Positions 9,267 through 17,270 of a stretch of DNA of 64,000 nt are shown here, piece after piece. The stretch is from Kitasatospora atroaurantiaca. GTDB taxonomy: Bacteria > Actinomycetota > Actinomycetes > Streptomycetales > Streptomycetaceae. The position numbers and the translations under genes were made by a program. Every line of letters starts with the position of its first letter. The stretch's first letter is position 1. The DNA lies in NCBI RefSeq assembly GCF_007828955.1, contig NZ_VIVR01000001.1, positions 7,564,001 through 7,628,000 on the forward strand, given 5' to 3'. The notes beneath the pieces are model-generated. The model was given only the letters and a program-made list of their open reading frames with translations. It did no database searches and was not told the DNA's origin.

Positions 9267-9304
9267 GAAATCCGGGCCACGGATTTCTCGCCGCCTCCGG
9301 CGGC
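9267..9304. promoter_or_regulatory. Two inverted repeats upstream of the sigma-CAP gene
   Basis: GAAATCCG-ggcca-CGGATTTC (9267-9287) is a perfect 8-bp inverted repeat. It is followed by GCCGCC-TCC-GGCGGC (9290-9304). They lie between the RBBP9-like gene and the sigma-CAP gene on the minus strand, so they may be a terminator for the first or an operator for the second. Confidence 0.4.
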
Positions 9305-9346
9305 GGAGCGTACCCGACCTCGGAGGCCGGGTCGCCCGCCGGGGTT

Positions 9347-9889
9347 TCACCGGCCGGCGGTCAGCTCCGCGAGCAGGGCGCGGCCCTCGGGCCAGGAGCC
9401 GAGGCCGGAGGCGGAGTTGAGGTGGCCGTACGGGCCGACGTCGACGAAGCGGGAGCCCCAGCTGTCGGCGAGGAGGCGGGAACGGGCGGGGGAGCACCAG
9501 GGGTCGTCGCTGCTCGCGACCACGATGCTGGGGAAGGGCAGCGGCTGCAGCGGGATCGGGCGGAAGTTCACCAGCTCGGGGACGTCGGCGGTGTCGATGT
9601 CGGCGGGGGCGACGAGCAGGGCGCCGCGTACCTCACGGCCGGGGTGGGACGCAGCCCAGTGGGCGACCGTGATGCAGCCGAGGCTGTGGGCGACCAGGAC
9701 GACCGGGCCCGGCCGGTCGGTGACCGCCTTGTCCAGGGTCTCCACCCAGTCGCCGACGAGCGGGTTGTCCCAGTCGGCCTGCTCGACCCGCTGGAAGGCC
9801 GGGGTCTCCTGCTCCCACCGGCTCTGCCAGTGCTCGGGGCCGGAGTTCTCGTAGCCGGGCAGGACGAGGATCGTCGGGTTTGCCGTCAT
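9347..9889 (-). CDS. RBBP9/YdeN-family alpha/beta hydrolase
   Basis: Small cytoplasmic serine hydrolase of 180 residues, the usual size for the RBBP9/YdeN family. Features are the N-terminal strand TILVLPGYENSGPEHWQ, the nucleophile elbow HSLGC near residue 70, the acid Asp in SSDDPWCS, and the catalytic His in GHLNSASGLGSWPEG. The last motif is typical of this family. The natural substrate is unknown. The start ATG lies behind GAGGGAGA. It is on the same strand as the downstream sigma-CAP gene but separated by about 150 bp containing inverted repeats. Confidence 0.87.
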   Translation of the reverse strand: MTANPTILVLPGYENSGPEHWQSRWEQETPAFQRVEQADWDNPLVGDWVETLDKAVTDRPGPVVLVAHSLGCITVAHWAASHPGREVRGALLVAPADIDTADVPELVNFRPIPLQPLPFPSIVVASSDDPWCSPARSRLLADSWGSRFVDVGPYGHLNSASGLGSWPEGRALLAELTAGR

Positions 9890-9955
9890 CGGGGCACGTC
9901 TCCCTCAGTGTCACGTGGCGGACGGGGCGTCATTGGCCGTCCCCTGGCGAGGACC

Positions 9956-10975
9956 CTAGCCGATCACCTGCGACGGCGGATCCACCAGGCGGGAGCCGTC
10001 CATCAGCATCCCGGCGCGCTTGACGGTGCGGATCACGGGCACGACCTCGACGTTCTGGACGGCCTTGAGTGCGCCGATGCGTTCGGTCAGGTAGTCGTAG
10101 AACGCGTCGGTGTCGCGGCAGACCACCACGGCGAGGAGGTTGGCCGACCCGGTGATGGCCGCGGCGAACGGGACCTCACGGTGCCGGCCGATCGCGGCGC
10201 CCACCGCCGCCAGCTCGCCGGGTGCGACGGTGGCCAGCAGGACCGCCTGGCTCTCGAATCCGAGCAGGAGGGGGTCGATCTCGACATCGAGGTAGAGCGC
10301 GCCACTGTCCCGCAGCTGGTCGAGGCGGCGGCGGACGGTGGACTCGGAGAGCCGGGTCGCCCTGGCGAGCTCCGGGTAGCCGGCCCGGCCGTCGTGGCTC
10401 AGCGTGGCCAGCATCGCCAGCTCGGCCTCGTCGAGCTTCACCCGGAGCCCCGGACCGGCGGTCACCGGACGTTCCAGGGCAGCCACCTGAGCCTCGGTCA
10501 GGACGTCGGGGCCGCGCCAGCGCGCCGGGCCGCCGATGTACGTCCGCAGGATGCTGTGGGCGGAGACGGCGGTGACCCGGCGGGTGCGCGGGAGCTTCTG
10601 CAGCAGGAGCGCGTCCCGGTCCTGCCGGGTCCTGGCCTTGGTGACGCAGTGGATCTCGGTGCCGCCCGAGTTGAGCGTGACCCACGCGGTGTCCGGGCGA
10701 CGCGCCAGCGCGTCCGCCACGGCGACCGCGGCGTCCGGTGTGCACTGGACCCGCAGCCAGGACTCGAACAAGCCGACCCGGTGGCCCAGCGGCAGGCCGA
10801 CCACGCGCAGGATCCCGGCCGTGCGCATCCGGCGGTAGCGCCGGATCACCGTCTGGTCCGACACCTCCAGCACCTCGGCGAGCCGGCTGAACGAGGCCCG
10901 GCCGTCGATCATCAGCGCCTCGACGAGCATCCGGTCGAGCCCGTCCAGCTCCGGCTCCTTGATGGTTTCCATCAT
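9956..10975 (-). CDS. Double-domain Lrp/AsnC-family regulator
   Basis: DNA-binding protein of 339 residues made of two AsnC units in tandem. The first HTH covers LDRMLVEALMIDGRASFSR to VSDQTVIRRYRRM. The second covers LDEAELAMLATLSHDGRAG to LSESTVRRRLDQL. Each is followed by an effector-binding region. The start is taken at ATG 10975, behind GAGG with 9-nt spacing; longer in-frame starts lack a ribosome site. It is divergent from a DHA2 exporter with 127 bp between them, the usual arrangement for a local regulator of a transporter. The ligand is probably a small metabolite or amino acid, but this is not visible. Confidence 0.85.
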   Translation of the reverse strand: MMETIKEPELDGLDRMLVEALMIDGRASFSRLAEVLEVSDQTVIRRYRRMRTAGILRVVGLPLGHRVGLFESWLRVQCTPDAAVAVADALARRPDTAWVTLNSGGTEIHCVTKARTRQDRDALLLQKLPRTRRVTAVSAHSILRTYIGGPARWRGPDVLTEAQVAALERPVTAGPGLRVKLDEAELAMLATLSHDGRAGYPELARATRLSESTVRRRLDQLRDSGALYLDVEIDPLLLGFESQAVLLATVAPGELAAVGAAIGRHREVPFAAAITGSANLLAVVVCRDTDAFYDYLTERIGALKAVQNVEVVPVIRTVKRAGMLMDGSRLVDPPSQVIG

Positions 10976-11061
10976 CACAGGGTGCCTCAGCATCGGAATC
11001 CGCCGCAGCCGTTCGGCTGGATAGGCCGATCCGCCCCACGGCTGCGAGCTTCGGTGGGAGC

Positions 11062-11080
11062 CCGGGCAGCCCTTGCCCGG
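11062..11080. promoter_or_regulatory. Inverted repeat in the AsnC/MFS intergenic region
   Basis: CCGGGCA-gccct-TGCCCGG is a perfect 7-bp inverted repeat 23 bases upstream of the exporter start. It may be an operator for the adjacent AsnC-type protein or a leader hairpin. Confidence 0.3.
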
Positions 11081-11102
11081 CCGAGGAACCGAGGAGATTC
11101 CG

Positions 11103-12629
11103 ATGCGCAAATGGCTGCCGCTGATCGCGGTGTGCCTGGGGGCGTTCATGCTGCTGGTGGACGTCACGATCGTGACCGTCGCCCTGCCCGACATGGCCAC
11201 CAGCCTGCACACCACCTTCGCCGACCTGCAATGGGTGATGGACGTCTACGCCCTCGCCCTGGCCGCGCTGCTGCTCGGCGCGGGCTCGCTCGCCGACCAG
11301 ATAGGACGGCGCAAGGTCTACCTGGCCGGGCTGGTCCTGTTCGCGGCGGCCTCGCTGGCCTGCGGCCTGGCCACCGGCCCGGCCGCACTGATCGCCTTCC
11401 GGGGTCTGCAGGGCGTCGGCGGGGCGGCGATGTTCGCCACCACGATGGCCCTGCTCAGTGGCGCGTACCAGGGACGGGACCGCGGCATCGCGTTCGGCGT
11501 CTGGGGCGCGGTGAACGGGGCAGCGGCGGCGGCCGGCCCGATCCTCGGCGGCCTGCTCACCGAACACCTCGACTGGCGCTGGATCTTCTACGTCAACCTG
11601 CCGGTCAGCGTACTGGCGGTGGTCGTCACCCTCCGCGTGGTGAAGGAGTCGCGCAACCCCGAGGCCCGTGGCGTCGACCTGCCCGGGCTGGTCACCTTCA
11701 CCCTCTCCGCCGGAGCGCTCACCTACGCGCTGATCCGGGTCGGCGACAACGGCTGGACCTCGACCACCACGCTCGGACTCCTCGCGCTGAGCGCCGTCTC
11801 GCTGCTGGCCTTCCTGCTGGTCCAGCGGAGCAGCAGCCGGCCGATGCTCGACCTCGCGCTGTTCCGCAGCCCGGCCTTCGTCGGCATCATGATCGGTGGT
11901 CTGCTGCTCTCGGTGGCCGCCTTCTCCTACCTGGTGTACACCTCGCTCTGGCTGCAGTCCGTGCTCGGCCTCGGGCCGGTGGCGGCGGGTCTGGCCCTGC
12001 TGCCGATGAGCATCGTGGCCTTCCTGGTGGCCGGTCTGGCCGGGCGGTTGCTGCACGGCGCGCCGCCCCGCTTCACCATCGGGGGCGGGCTGCTGCTGAT
12101 CGGCGCGGGCGCACTCCTGCAGGCGACGCTGGACGCCGGCTCGACCTGGACGGCGCTGGTCCTCGGCCTCGCCGTGACCGGGGCCGGGGTGGGACTGGCG
12201 ACCCCGGCGATGGCCTCCTCCGCGATGGCGGCCGTCCCGCAGGCCCGGGCCGGGATGGCGGGCGGGGCGCTCAACACCGCGCGGCAGCTCGGCAACGCGC
12301 TCGGCATCGCGCTGCTCGGCGCCGTGTTCCAGGCCGGGCTGCTCGACTCACTCCGCACCGCCCGTACGCTGCCGGACCCGCTGCGTACGGCCGACGCACT
12401 GACGGGTGGTCAGGCGGGCGCGGTCATCGCACAGGCCGCGCCCGAGCAGCGGCCCGCTGTCGGGCACCTGGTGCACGTGGCCTTCGCGTCCGGCCTGCAG
12501 GACACCTTCCTGGTGTCGGGTGCACTGGGCCTGGCGGGTGGGGCCGCGGTGCTGCTGCTGGTACGCCGGCCGGTGGCGCCCGCCCGGCCGCCTGTCACGG
12601 CCCCGGTCGGCAGCGCCGTCGCCGGGTGA
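11103..12629 (+). CDS. MFS exporter, DHA2 (14-TMS) family
   Basis: Drug:proton antiporter of 508 residues in the cytoplasmic membrane. It shows the DHA2 motif D1-like LVDVTIVTVALPDM, motif A as GSLADQIGRRKVYLAG, and motif C with its Gly/Pro pattern (NGAAAAAGPILGGLL). Hydrophobicity supports 14 helices. The start ATG at 11103 has GAGGAG 6 bases upstream; the longer in-frame start at 11073 has no such site. It is likely controlled by the divergent AsnC-type regulator. The substrate is unknown. Confidence 0.92.
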   Translation: MRKWLPLIAVCLGAFMLLVDVTIVTVALPDMATSLHTTFADLQWVMDVYALALAALLLGAGSLADQIGRRKVYLAGLVLFAAASLACGLATGPAALIAFRGLQGVGGAAMFATTMALLSGAYQGRDRGIAFGVWGAVNGAAAAAGPILGGLLTEHLDWRWIFYVNLPVSVLAVVVTLRVVKESRNPEARGVDLPGLVTFTLSAGALTYALIRVGDNGWTSTTTLGLLALSAVSLLAFLLVQRSSSRPMLDLALFRSPAFVGIMIGGLLLSVAAFSYLVYTSLWLQSVLGLGPVAAGLALLPMSIVAFLVAGLAGRLLHGAPPRFTIGGGLLLIGAGALLQATLDAGSTWTALVLGLAVTGAGVGLATPAMASSAMAAVPQARAGMAGGALNTARQLGNALGIALLGAVFQAGLLDSLRTARTLPDPLRTADALTGGQAGAVIAQAAPEQRPAVGHLVHVAFASGLQDTFLVSGALGLAGGAAVLLLVRRPVAPARPPVTAPVGSAVAG

Positions 12630-12731
12630 CCCGTCAGGGTGCGGCCGCGGTCGTTCGTACGCGCGAGGCGTCCGGTAGTCTCCCGGTCGGCGCGGCGGGG
12701 GCCGCGCCGCACGGGGGAGGCGAGGGCAGGT

Positions 12732-13997
12732 ATGGGTTCGGGACGGCCGGAGGGGCCCGCCGAGCGGGTGGGGGCGATATCCGTCGAGGTACGGGCGGAC
12801 CCTCTCTCCGAGGCGGAGGAAGACGTCGTCGAGGGAACGGGCGGGCCGACTCGGCGTCAGCTGCTGGTCGGCGGGGCCGCGCTGCTGGCGGGCGGGGCGG
12901 CCTGGTGGTTCAACCGGGCACCGGCCGCCGAGACGCCGCCGCCGGCGGTGTCGGGCCCCCGGCCGCTGTGGACGCACCGGGACAACGAGGCGCTGGCGGC
13001 CGAGCGGCTGGGCGAGCCGCCGGTGCTGCCGCTCTTCCTCACCCGCTCGGAGCTGCTGAGCCTGGACCCGGCCACCGGTGGGGTGCGCCGACGGATCCGG
13101 CTCCCCGGCGACGAGGGCTCGGCAGGTGCCGAACGTCCCGGCAGCCGGGTGGTGATGGGTGCCGACCGGGTCTACGACACCACCATCGGACACCTCACGG
13201 GCTACCACCTCACCGACCCCGACACCGACTGGGAGCTGACGGCTCCGCAGAGCCTCGGCGGCGAGGCGGCCTCGTGGAGCCTCGACTGCTGCGACCAGGC
13301 CGTGCTCTACGGCCGGGTCCGCCGAAGGGGAATGGGTACCGGCGACCTGTTCGCCCTCTCCACGCAGACGCGCGAACTGCTCTGGTCCCGGCCGGACGAC
13401 GAGGCAGGCGGCTACCTGTCGGACGTCCAGGTGGCACCCGGGGGCCGGCTCGTGGCCCGCAGCACCCGGGACGAGCTGGTGGCGCTCAACGTGGCGGACG
13501 GCTCGCGGCTCTGGGTCGTCCCCGCCGACCAGGCACTCAGCTGGCGTGCCACGGACGGTGACAACGTCTACGTCGCCCAGCGCGCCAGTGGGCTGCGGGC
13601 CGTCCGGCTCTCGGACGGCAGCAGCAGGTGGTCCCTGATGCCGGATCAGGGCGAGAGCTGGCGCTGCCTGAAGCCGCTGCCCGCCGACGGTGCCGTGTAC
13701 GTCCCCAGGGACAGCGGCCTGCTGACCAGGAACTCCGCCGTCGACGGCCGCGAGGTGTGGTCCTGCCGGCTGCCGTTCCGGCTCGACTCGCGGAGCAGGC
13801 CGCTCCTGGTGGGGAAGACCCTGTTCGTGCCCGGGCCGGCGGACGGCGGGGTCTGCGCGGTGGACACCGAGAACGGCACGATCCGCTGGACCTTCCGCGA
13901 TTCCGGCCCGGGCATCCAGGTCTGGACCCTCAGCACCGACGGCCGGCGGCTGTTCGCCGGGCACGACACGGTGCTCTACGCCCTCCCGGTTCGGTAG
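12732..13997 (+). CDS. Membrane-anchored PQQ-like beta-propeller protein
   Basis: Protein of 421 residues. A charged N-terminal segment of about 70 residues ends in TRRQLLVGGAALLAGGAAWWF, a Tat-like or signal-anchor helix. The remainder contains repeated blades of the PQQ/quinoprotein type (LLSLDPATGGVRRRI, LVALNVADGSRLWVV, VCAVDTENGTIRWTF). Such proteins in Streptomyces are usually scaffold or binding proteins without cofactor; no catalytic residues are recognised. The start ATG at 12732 lies behind a GA-rich stretch. The long N-terminal cytoplasmic arm is unusual and resembles the anchored propellers of Ser/Thr kinases without the kinase. Confidence 0.72.
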   Translation: MGSGRPEGPAERVGAISVEVRADPLSEAEEDVVEGTGGPTRRQLLVGGAALLAGGAAWWFNRAPAAETPPPAVSGPRPLWTHRDNEALAAERLGEPPVLPLFLTRSELLSLDPATGGVRRRIRLPGDEGSAGAERPGSRVVMGADRVYDTTIGHLTGYHLTDPDTDWELTAPQSLGGEAASWSLDCCDQAVLYGRVRRRGMGTGDLFALSTQTRELLWSRPDDEAGGYLSDVQVAPGGRLVARSTRDELVALNVADGSRLWVVPADQALSWRATDGDNVYVAQRASGLRAVRLSDGSSRWSLMPDQGESWRCLKPLPADGAVYVPRDSGLLTRNSAVDGREVWSCRLPFRLDSRSRPLLVGKTLFVPGPADGGVCAVDTENGTIRWTFRDSGPGIQVWTLSTDGRRLFAGHDTVLYALPVR

Positions 13998-14049
13998 TGC
14001 CGCATCGGGCAACGCCTGCCCCGGCACACCCGACCCCGGACTGCTCTGG

Positions 14050-14079
14050 GACCGGACCGGGCCGGACCGGGCCGGACCG
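14050..14079. repeat. Short tandem repeat (GGACCGGGCC-type)
   Basis: About 2.5 imperfect copies of a 10-bp unit (ggaccgggcc) in the gap after the propeller gene. This is simple slippage-type sequence with no evident function. Confidence 0.5.
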
Positions 14080-14233
14080 TCAGGCCGGCAGCTCGACGCC
14101 CGCGCGGAACAGCCAGGAGAGCTCGGCAGCACCCAAGACCGTCGTCGTGCACAGCACAACCATGGCCCCGAAGCGAGCACCCAAATGCTCTCGAAACCCG
14201 CCGACATCTCTCTCCCGTGGCGCGGGGTGCTCT

Positions 14234-15055
14234 CTATCGGATGTGGTGGGTGATGACGTCCATCGCGCGCCGGGGAGTCTTTCCGAGCAGTTGGCGCAGC
14301 TCGCTGCCGGTGCGGCTCATGAAGCCGGCGGCGATGGCGGAGTAGGTGCCGAGCAGCATCGGCACCTGGAAGGGCTCGGCGCCGGATGCGTCAAGGCGCT
14401 TGCGGGCCTGGGCGAGGGTCTCGGGTTCGTAGCTGGTGGCCGGGCCATGGGCCCGGGCCAGGTCGGCGCCGCTGATGGCCTCCTCGCCGACGAGCTCGTA
14501 GATCCGTCCCGCGTGGGCGGCCGCGTGGAGGGCGACCGTGGCGGCGGCGTCCGCGAGGTCTGCGCGGGCCACGGCCGCCAGGCGCCCGTCGCCGAGCGGG
14601 GCGGTCAGCCTGCCGTCCGGGCCCGGTGCCGCGAGCCCTCCCAGGAGTTCCGCGTAAAGGCCGTTGCGCAGGATCGTCCAGTTCGCTGAACCGGCGCGCA
14701 GCCGGCGTTCGGTCCAGCGGTGCGGCAGGGCGTAGGGGAGGTGATCCCCGTCCGCGGTCAGGCTGGTATAGACGATGTGGCCCACACCCGTCTTCTCGGC
14801 CGCGTCGATGGCGGCGCCGTGGCGGGCGATGACGGTGTCGTCCTCGCCGTAGCCGGCGGAGACCAGCAGCAGCACGTCCGCGTCGGCGAAGCCATCGGTG
14901 AGGGTACGCGGGTCGTCGAAGTCGATGCGGCGCACGGGCAGCGCCACGCGCACACGCTCGGGCTCGCGCGTGCCGAGCACCACGTCGTCGCGGTCGGCGA
15001 GCAACTCGGCGATGAGGGTGCCCAGGGCGCCGGTGGCGCCGGTGACGAGGATCAA
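14234..15055 (-). CDS. NmrA-like NAD(P)H-binding protein (atypical SDR)
   Basis: Cytoplasmic Rossmann protein of 273 residues. The N-terminus is LILVTGATGALGTLIAELLA, the NAD(P) loop GATGALG, with the conserved ILRNGLYAE segment of the YtfG/NmrA group. These proteins are NADPH-dependent quinone reductases or redox-sensing regulators. The proposed start is TTG at 15055, because GGAGAG precedes it at ideal distance and it places the start right at the first strand. An ATG at 15100 adds 15 residues but has no good ribosome site. It is divergent from an HxlR regulator, a common pairing for quinone/redox stress genes. Confidence 0.82.
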   Translation of the reverse strand: MILVTGATGALGTLIAELLADRDDVVLGTREPERVRVALPVRRIDFDDPRTLTDGFADADVLLLVSAGYGEDDTVIARHGAAIDAAEKTGVGHIVYTSLTADGDHLPYALPHRWTERRLRAGSANWTILRNGLYAELLGGLAAPGPDGRLTAPLGDGRLAAVARADLADAAATVALHAAAHAGRIYELVGEEAISGADLARAHGPATSYEPETLAQARKRLDASGAEPFQVPMLLGTYSAIAAGFMSRTGSELRQLLGKTPRRAMDVITHHIR

Positions 15056-15139
15056 CGGTCTCTCCTGTGCGGGTAGGTTCTCTTCGGTAACCAGCACCAT
15101 CCTGCGGGTCAGAGTCGCGGGGCGTAAGGAGGCACTTCA

Positions 15140-15553
15140 ATGTCAGCAGGGCACACGGAGGTAACCAGCGGGCCCGTCGTCAGCTGCAGTGGTGAACACG
15201 AAGACTGCGGCATCCGCGACGTCCTCGACCGGATCGGGGACAAGTGGTCCGTCCTGGTCGTCGTCGAGCTGGCACAAGGCGTGCGCCGCTTCCGCCAGCT
15301 GCAGCGCGCTGTCCCGGGCATCTCCCAGCGAATGCTGACGCTCACCGTACGCCGGCTGGAACGCGACGGCCTGCTCACCCGAACCGTCCACCCGACCGTT
15401 CCACCCCAGGTCGAGTACGCCCTGACACCGATGGGCCACAGCCTGACCCACCTGGTCAAATCCCTCGCTGACTGGTCGCTGGAGCACCGCGACCCCATCG
15501 CCCGGGCCCGACAGGAATGGGACGACGCGAACCCCGGCTCGGGAATCCACTGA
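15140..15553 (+). CDS. HxlR-family winged-helix regulator
   Basis: DNA-binding protein of 137 residues. It has the HxlR core: a Cys before the fold (CGIRDVLDRIGDKWSVLVV), the recognition region FRQLQRAVPGISQRMLTLTVRRLERDGLL, and the wing PPQVEYALTPMG. Cys near residue 23 could act as a redox sensor, as in QorR/YodB-type members; this is an inference. A strong site, AAGGAGG, lies 7 bases before ATG. The divergent NmrA-like gene is the probable target; only 84 bp separate the two starts. Confidence 0.9.
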   Translation: MSAGHTEVTSGPVVSCSGEHEDCGIRDVLDRIGDKWSVLVVVELAQGVRRFRQLQRAVPGISQRMLTLTVRRLERDGLLTRTVHPTVPPQVEYALTPMGHSLTHLVKSLADWSLEHRDPIARARQEWDDANPGSGIH

Positions 15554-15660
15554 CGAGGCCACCCCGGGAGGAAGAGGGATCGAGCACGTTCATCTGTCCC
15601 CGGCCGAACACTTCAGGTGTACGCCGACAACACCTCACGTATCAGGCGAAGTTGTCTGCC

Positions 15661-15684
15661 TGTCGGCATCAGTGTCGGCATCAG
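15661..15684. repeat. Perfect 12-bp tandem duplication
   Basis: TGTCGGCATCAG occurs twice back to back in the gap between the HxlR gene and the interrupted gene. Nearby (15615-15635), AGGTGT and ACACCT form an imperfect inverted repeat. No function is assigned. Confidence 0.6.
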
Positions 15685-15730
15685 CTCGGGCCGTCGGAGC
15701 GGCGGTCGCCGCCCAGGACGCTGGAAAGCC

Positions 15731-16324
15731 TCAACCGTGCCGGGGAGGGAGATCGTCCGCAGTGTCGATCGGGTTGATCGCGAGGACGATGTACGCCTCG
15801 GAGGCGGGTGTCCCGTCTTCCTGGTGGCCGGCGGGTTCGATGTCCCACTTGACCATGCTCGCGATGATTCTGTGCTCACCAGGCACCAGCGGGACTTGGA
15901 GGGTTTCCTCCCAGGGCTCCGGGTTGACCGCGTTGACCCCACTGAGGAACGTGCGCTCCGCGGCGACGAACCGGAAGGGGGCCGACCCCGACACCAGATG
16001 CTTCCTCCGCTCGCGATCGGTCAGGCCTGCGGGCCGGCCCGGGACGCCCGCGTCCCCGAGGGCATCGCGCAGCTCGTCGGTCAGGGTGAGGATCCCGCTG
16101 CTCTCCGATGCCGGGTCGGTCAGCAGACGACCAAACCGGGGATCGGCGACGACCTGGGAGAACGGCTTGCCGAGGATCAGCGCGGCGGCGCGACCGAGCA
16201 GGACGCAGGGGTCGATTCCCTTGACGCAGAATGCGTCGAAACCAGCGCCTTCCGGCCCGTCGGCGAAGGCGGAGAGCGCTGAGGCGTCGTCAGGTGCGCT
16301 GAAGTAGTCCTAGTAGAAGCCCAT
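15731..16324 (-). pseudogene. Hypothetical protein gene interrupted by an in-frame amber codon
   Basis: Reading from ATG 16324 gives MGFY, then TAG at 16312-16310, then about 190 continuous coding codons (DYFSAPDDASALSAFADGPE ...) to the stop at 15731. The codon use after the TAG is normal for this genome. The sequence reads like a full-length soluble Streptomyces protein of about 197 residues starting MGFYxDYFSAPDD. The only plausible restart is a distant GTG at 15994, which would lose half the protein. No function is recognised. The alternatives are recent inactivation, a base-call error or amber suppression. The site upstream of ATG is weak (GGTGG, far away). Confidence 0.65.
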
Positions 16325-16499
16325 GGTGGGGATGGTGCCACCAGGGTCTGACGGGCCAGCGGCCGCAGGTCGGCGCAGCCAGTGCAGGCGAGCCGGGCGG
16401 GTGACCGTGTTGGGGCGGCGATCGGCAGAGCGCGTGCTGACCGATAATCGTGGAGGTGAGGCTGGACGTCTCGCCTGCCGAGCTGTGAGGAGAATGACC

Positions 16500-16655
16500 A
16501 TGCCACCGGACCAACCTTCAGTTCGTCCACAGCAGGGCCTCTGCGCGTGCGCTCAGGGCATCGACTGGCTGGACGAGATGATCAGAGAGATGGAGGAGGA
16601 GGCCCAGGGCGATGACCCACCCCGAACCACCAAAGCCCCCTCCGGGCCCGTCTGA
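16500..16655 (+). CDS. Small hypothetical protein, 51 residues
   Basis: Short ORF with a good ribosome site (GAGGAG, 7 bases before ATG 16500). The product has a Pro/Gln-rich head, a CACAQ motif, a short acidic amphipathic helix (DWLDEMIREMEEEAQ) and a basic Pro-rich tail. GATAAT at 16443-16448 could be a -10 box. No family is recognised. Moderate confidence, because the helix and ribosome site look real but the ORF is very short. Confidence 0.4.
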   Translation: MPPDQPSVRPQQGLCACAQGIDWLDEMIREMEEEAQGDDPPRTTKAPSGPV

Positions 16656-16800
16656 TCGGTGGCTATCCGAACGGACCGTCCGGGCAGGCGCCGGCCCGGG
16701 CGGCGAGGAGTGTCTGAAGCTCGCGGACGACTTGATAGGGGCCCAGGCCGGTGCCGTTTCGTTTATGGCTGACCGCATGCCCAAGATGGGCCGGTCGGGC

Positions 16801-17259
16801 TCAGTCGAGGGCGGCCGCGGCCTGCTTGATGGCCTCGCGGATGCGGAAGTAGGTGCCGCAGCGGCAGACGTTCTCGATCCGGTCGATGTCGGCGTCCGTG
16901 GGGTTCGGGGTGCGGCGCAGCAGGGCGACGGCGGTCATGATCTGGCCCGGCTGGCAGAAGCCGCACTGCGCGACGTCGCAGTCCAGCCACGCCTGCTGGA
17001 CGGGGTGCAGCTGCTCGCCGTCCGCGAGGCCCTCGATGGTGGTGACCTGGTGGCCCGCGCAGTCCGCGACCGGCACCACGCAGGGCTGGATCTCCTCGCC
17101 GTCCAGGTGGCTGGTGCAGGCGCGGCAGACTCCGACCCCGCAGCCGTACTTGGGCCCGGTGACACCGAGCTTGTCGCGCAGCACCCACAGCAGCGGCATG
17201 TCGGCCGGCGCGTCGACGGTGACCGCCCGCCCGTTGAGGACGAAGTCGTAGCTGGGCAA
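16801..17259 (-). CDS. (2Fe-2S) subunit of a molybdenum hydroxylase
   Basis: Small iron-sulfur subunit of 152 residues. The plant-type 2Fe-2S site is Cys40, Cys45, Cys48 and Cys60. The second, all-helical 2Fe-2S domain has Cys99, Cys102 (CGFCQPG) and Cys131, Cys133 (CRCGTYF). This is the pattern of IorA/CoxS-type subunits that pass electrons from molybdopterin. The start is TTG at 17259, behind AAGGGG with 6-nt spacing; no ATG or GTG fits. It follows the large subunit by 11 bp and is surely cotranscribed. No FAD subunit gene is present, as in isoquinoline 1-oxidoreductase-type enzymes. Confidence 0.92.
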   Translation of the reverse strand: MPSYDFVLNGRAVTVDAPADMPLLWVLRDKLGVTGPKYGCGVGVCRACTSHLDGEEIQPCVVPVADCAGHQVTTIEGLADGEQLHPVQQAWLDCDVAQCGFCQPGQIMTAVALLRRTPNPTDADIDRIENVCRCGTYFRIREAIKQAAAALD

Positions 17260-17270
17260 GTGAGGCCCCT

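Noticed and set aside
9125..13561. Plus-strand open frame of 1478 codons
   Set aside because: It spans three well-supported genes in other frames or strands. Composition is that of GC-rich antisense reading.
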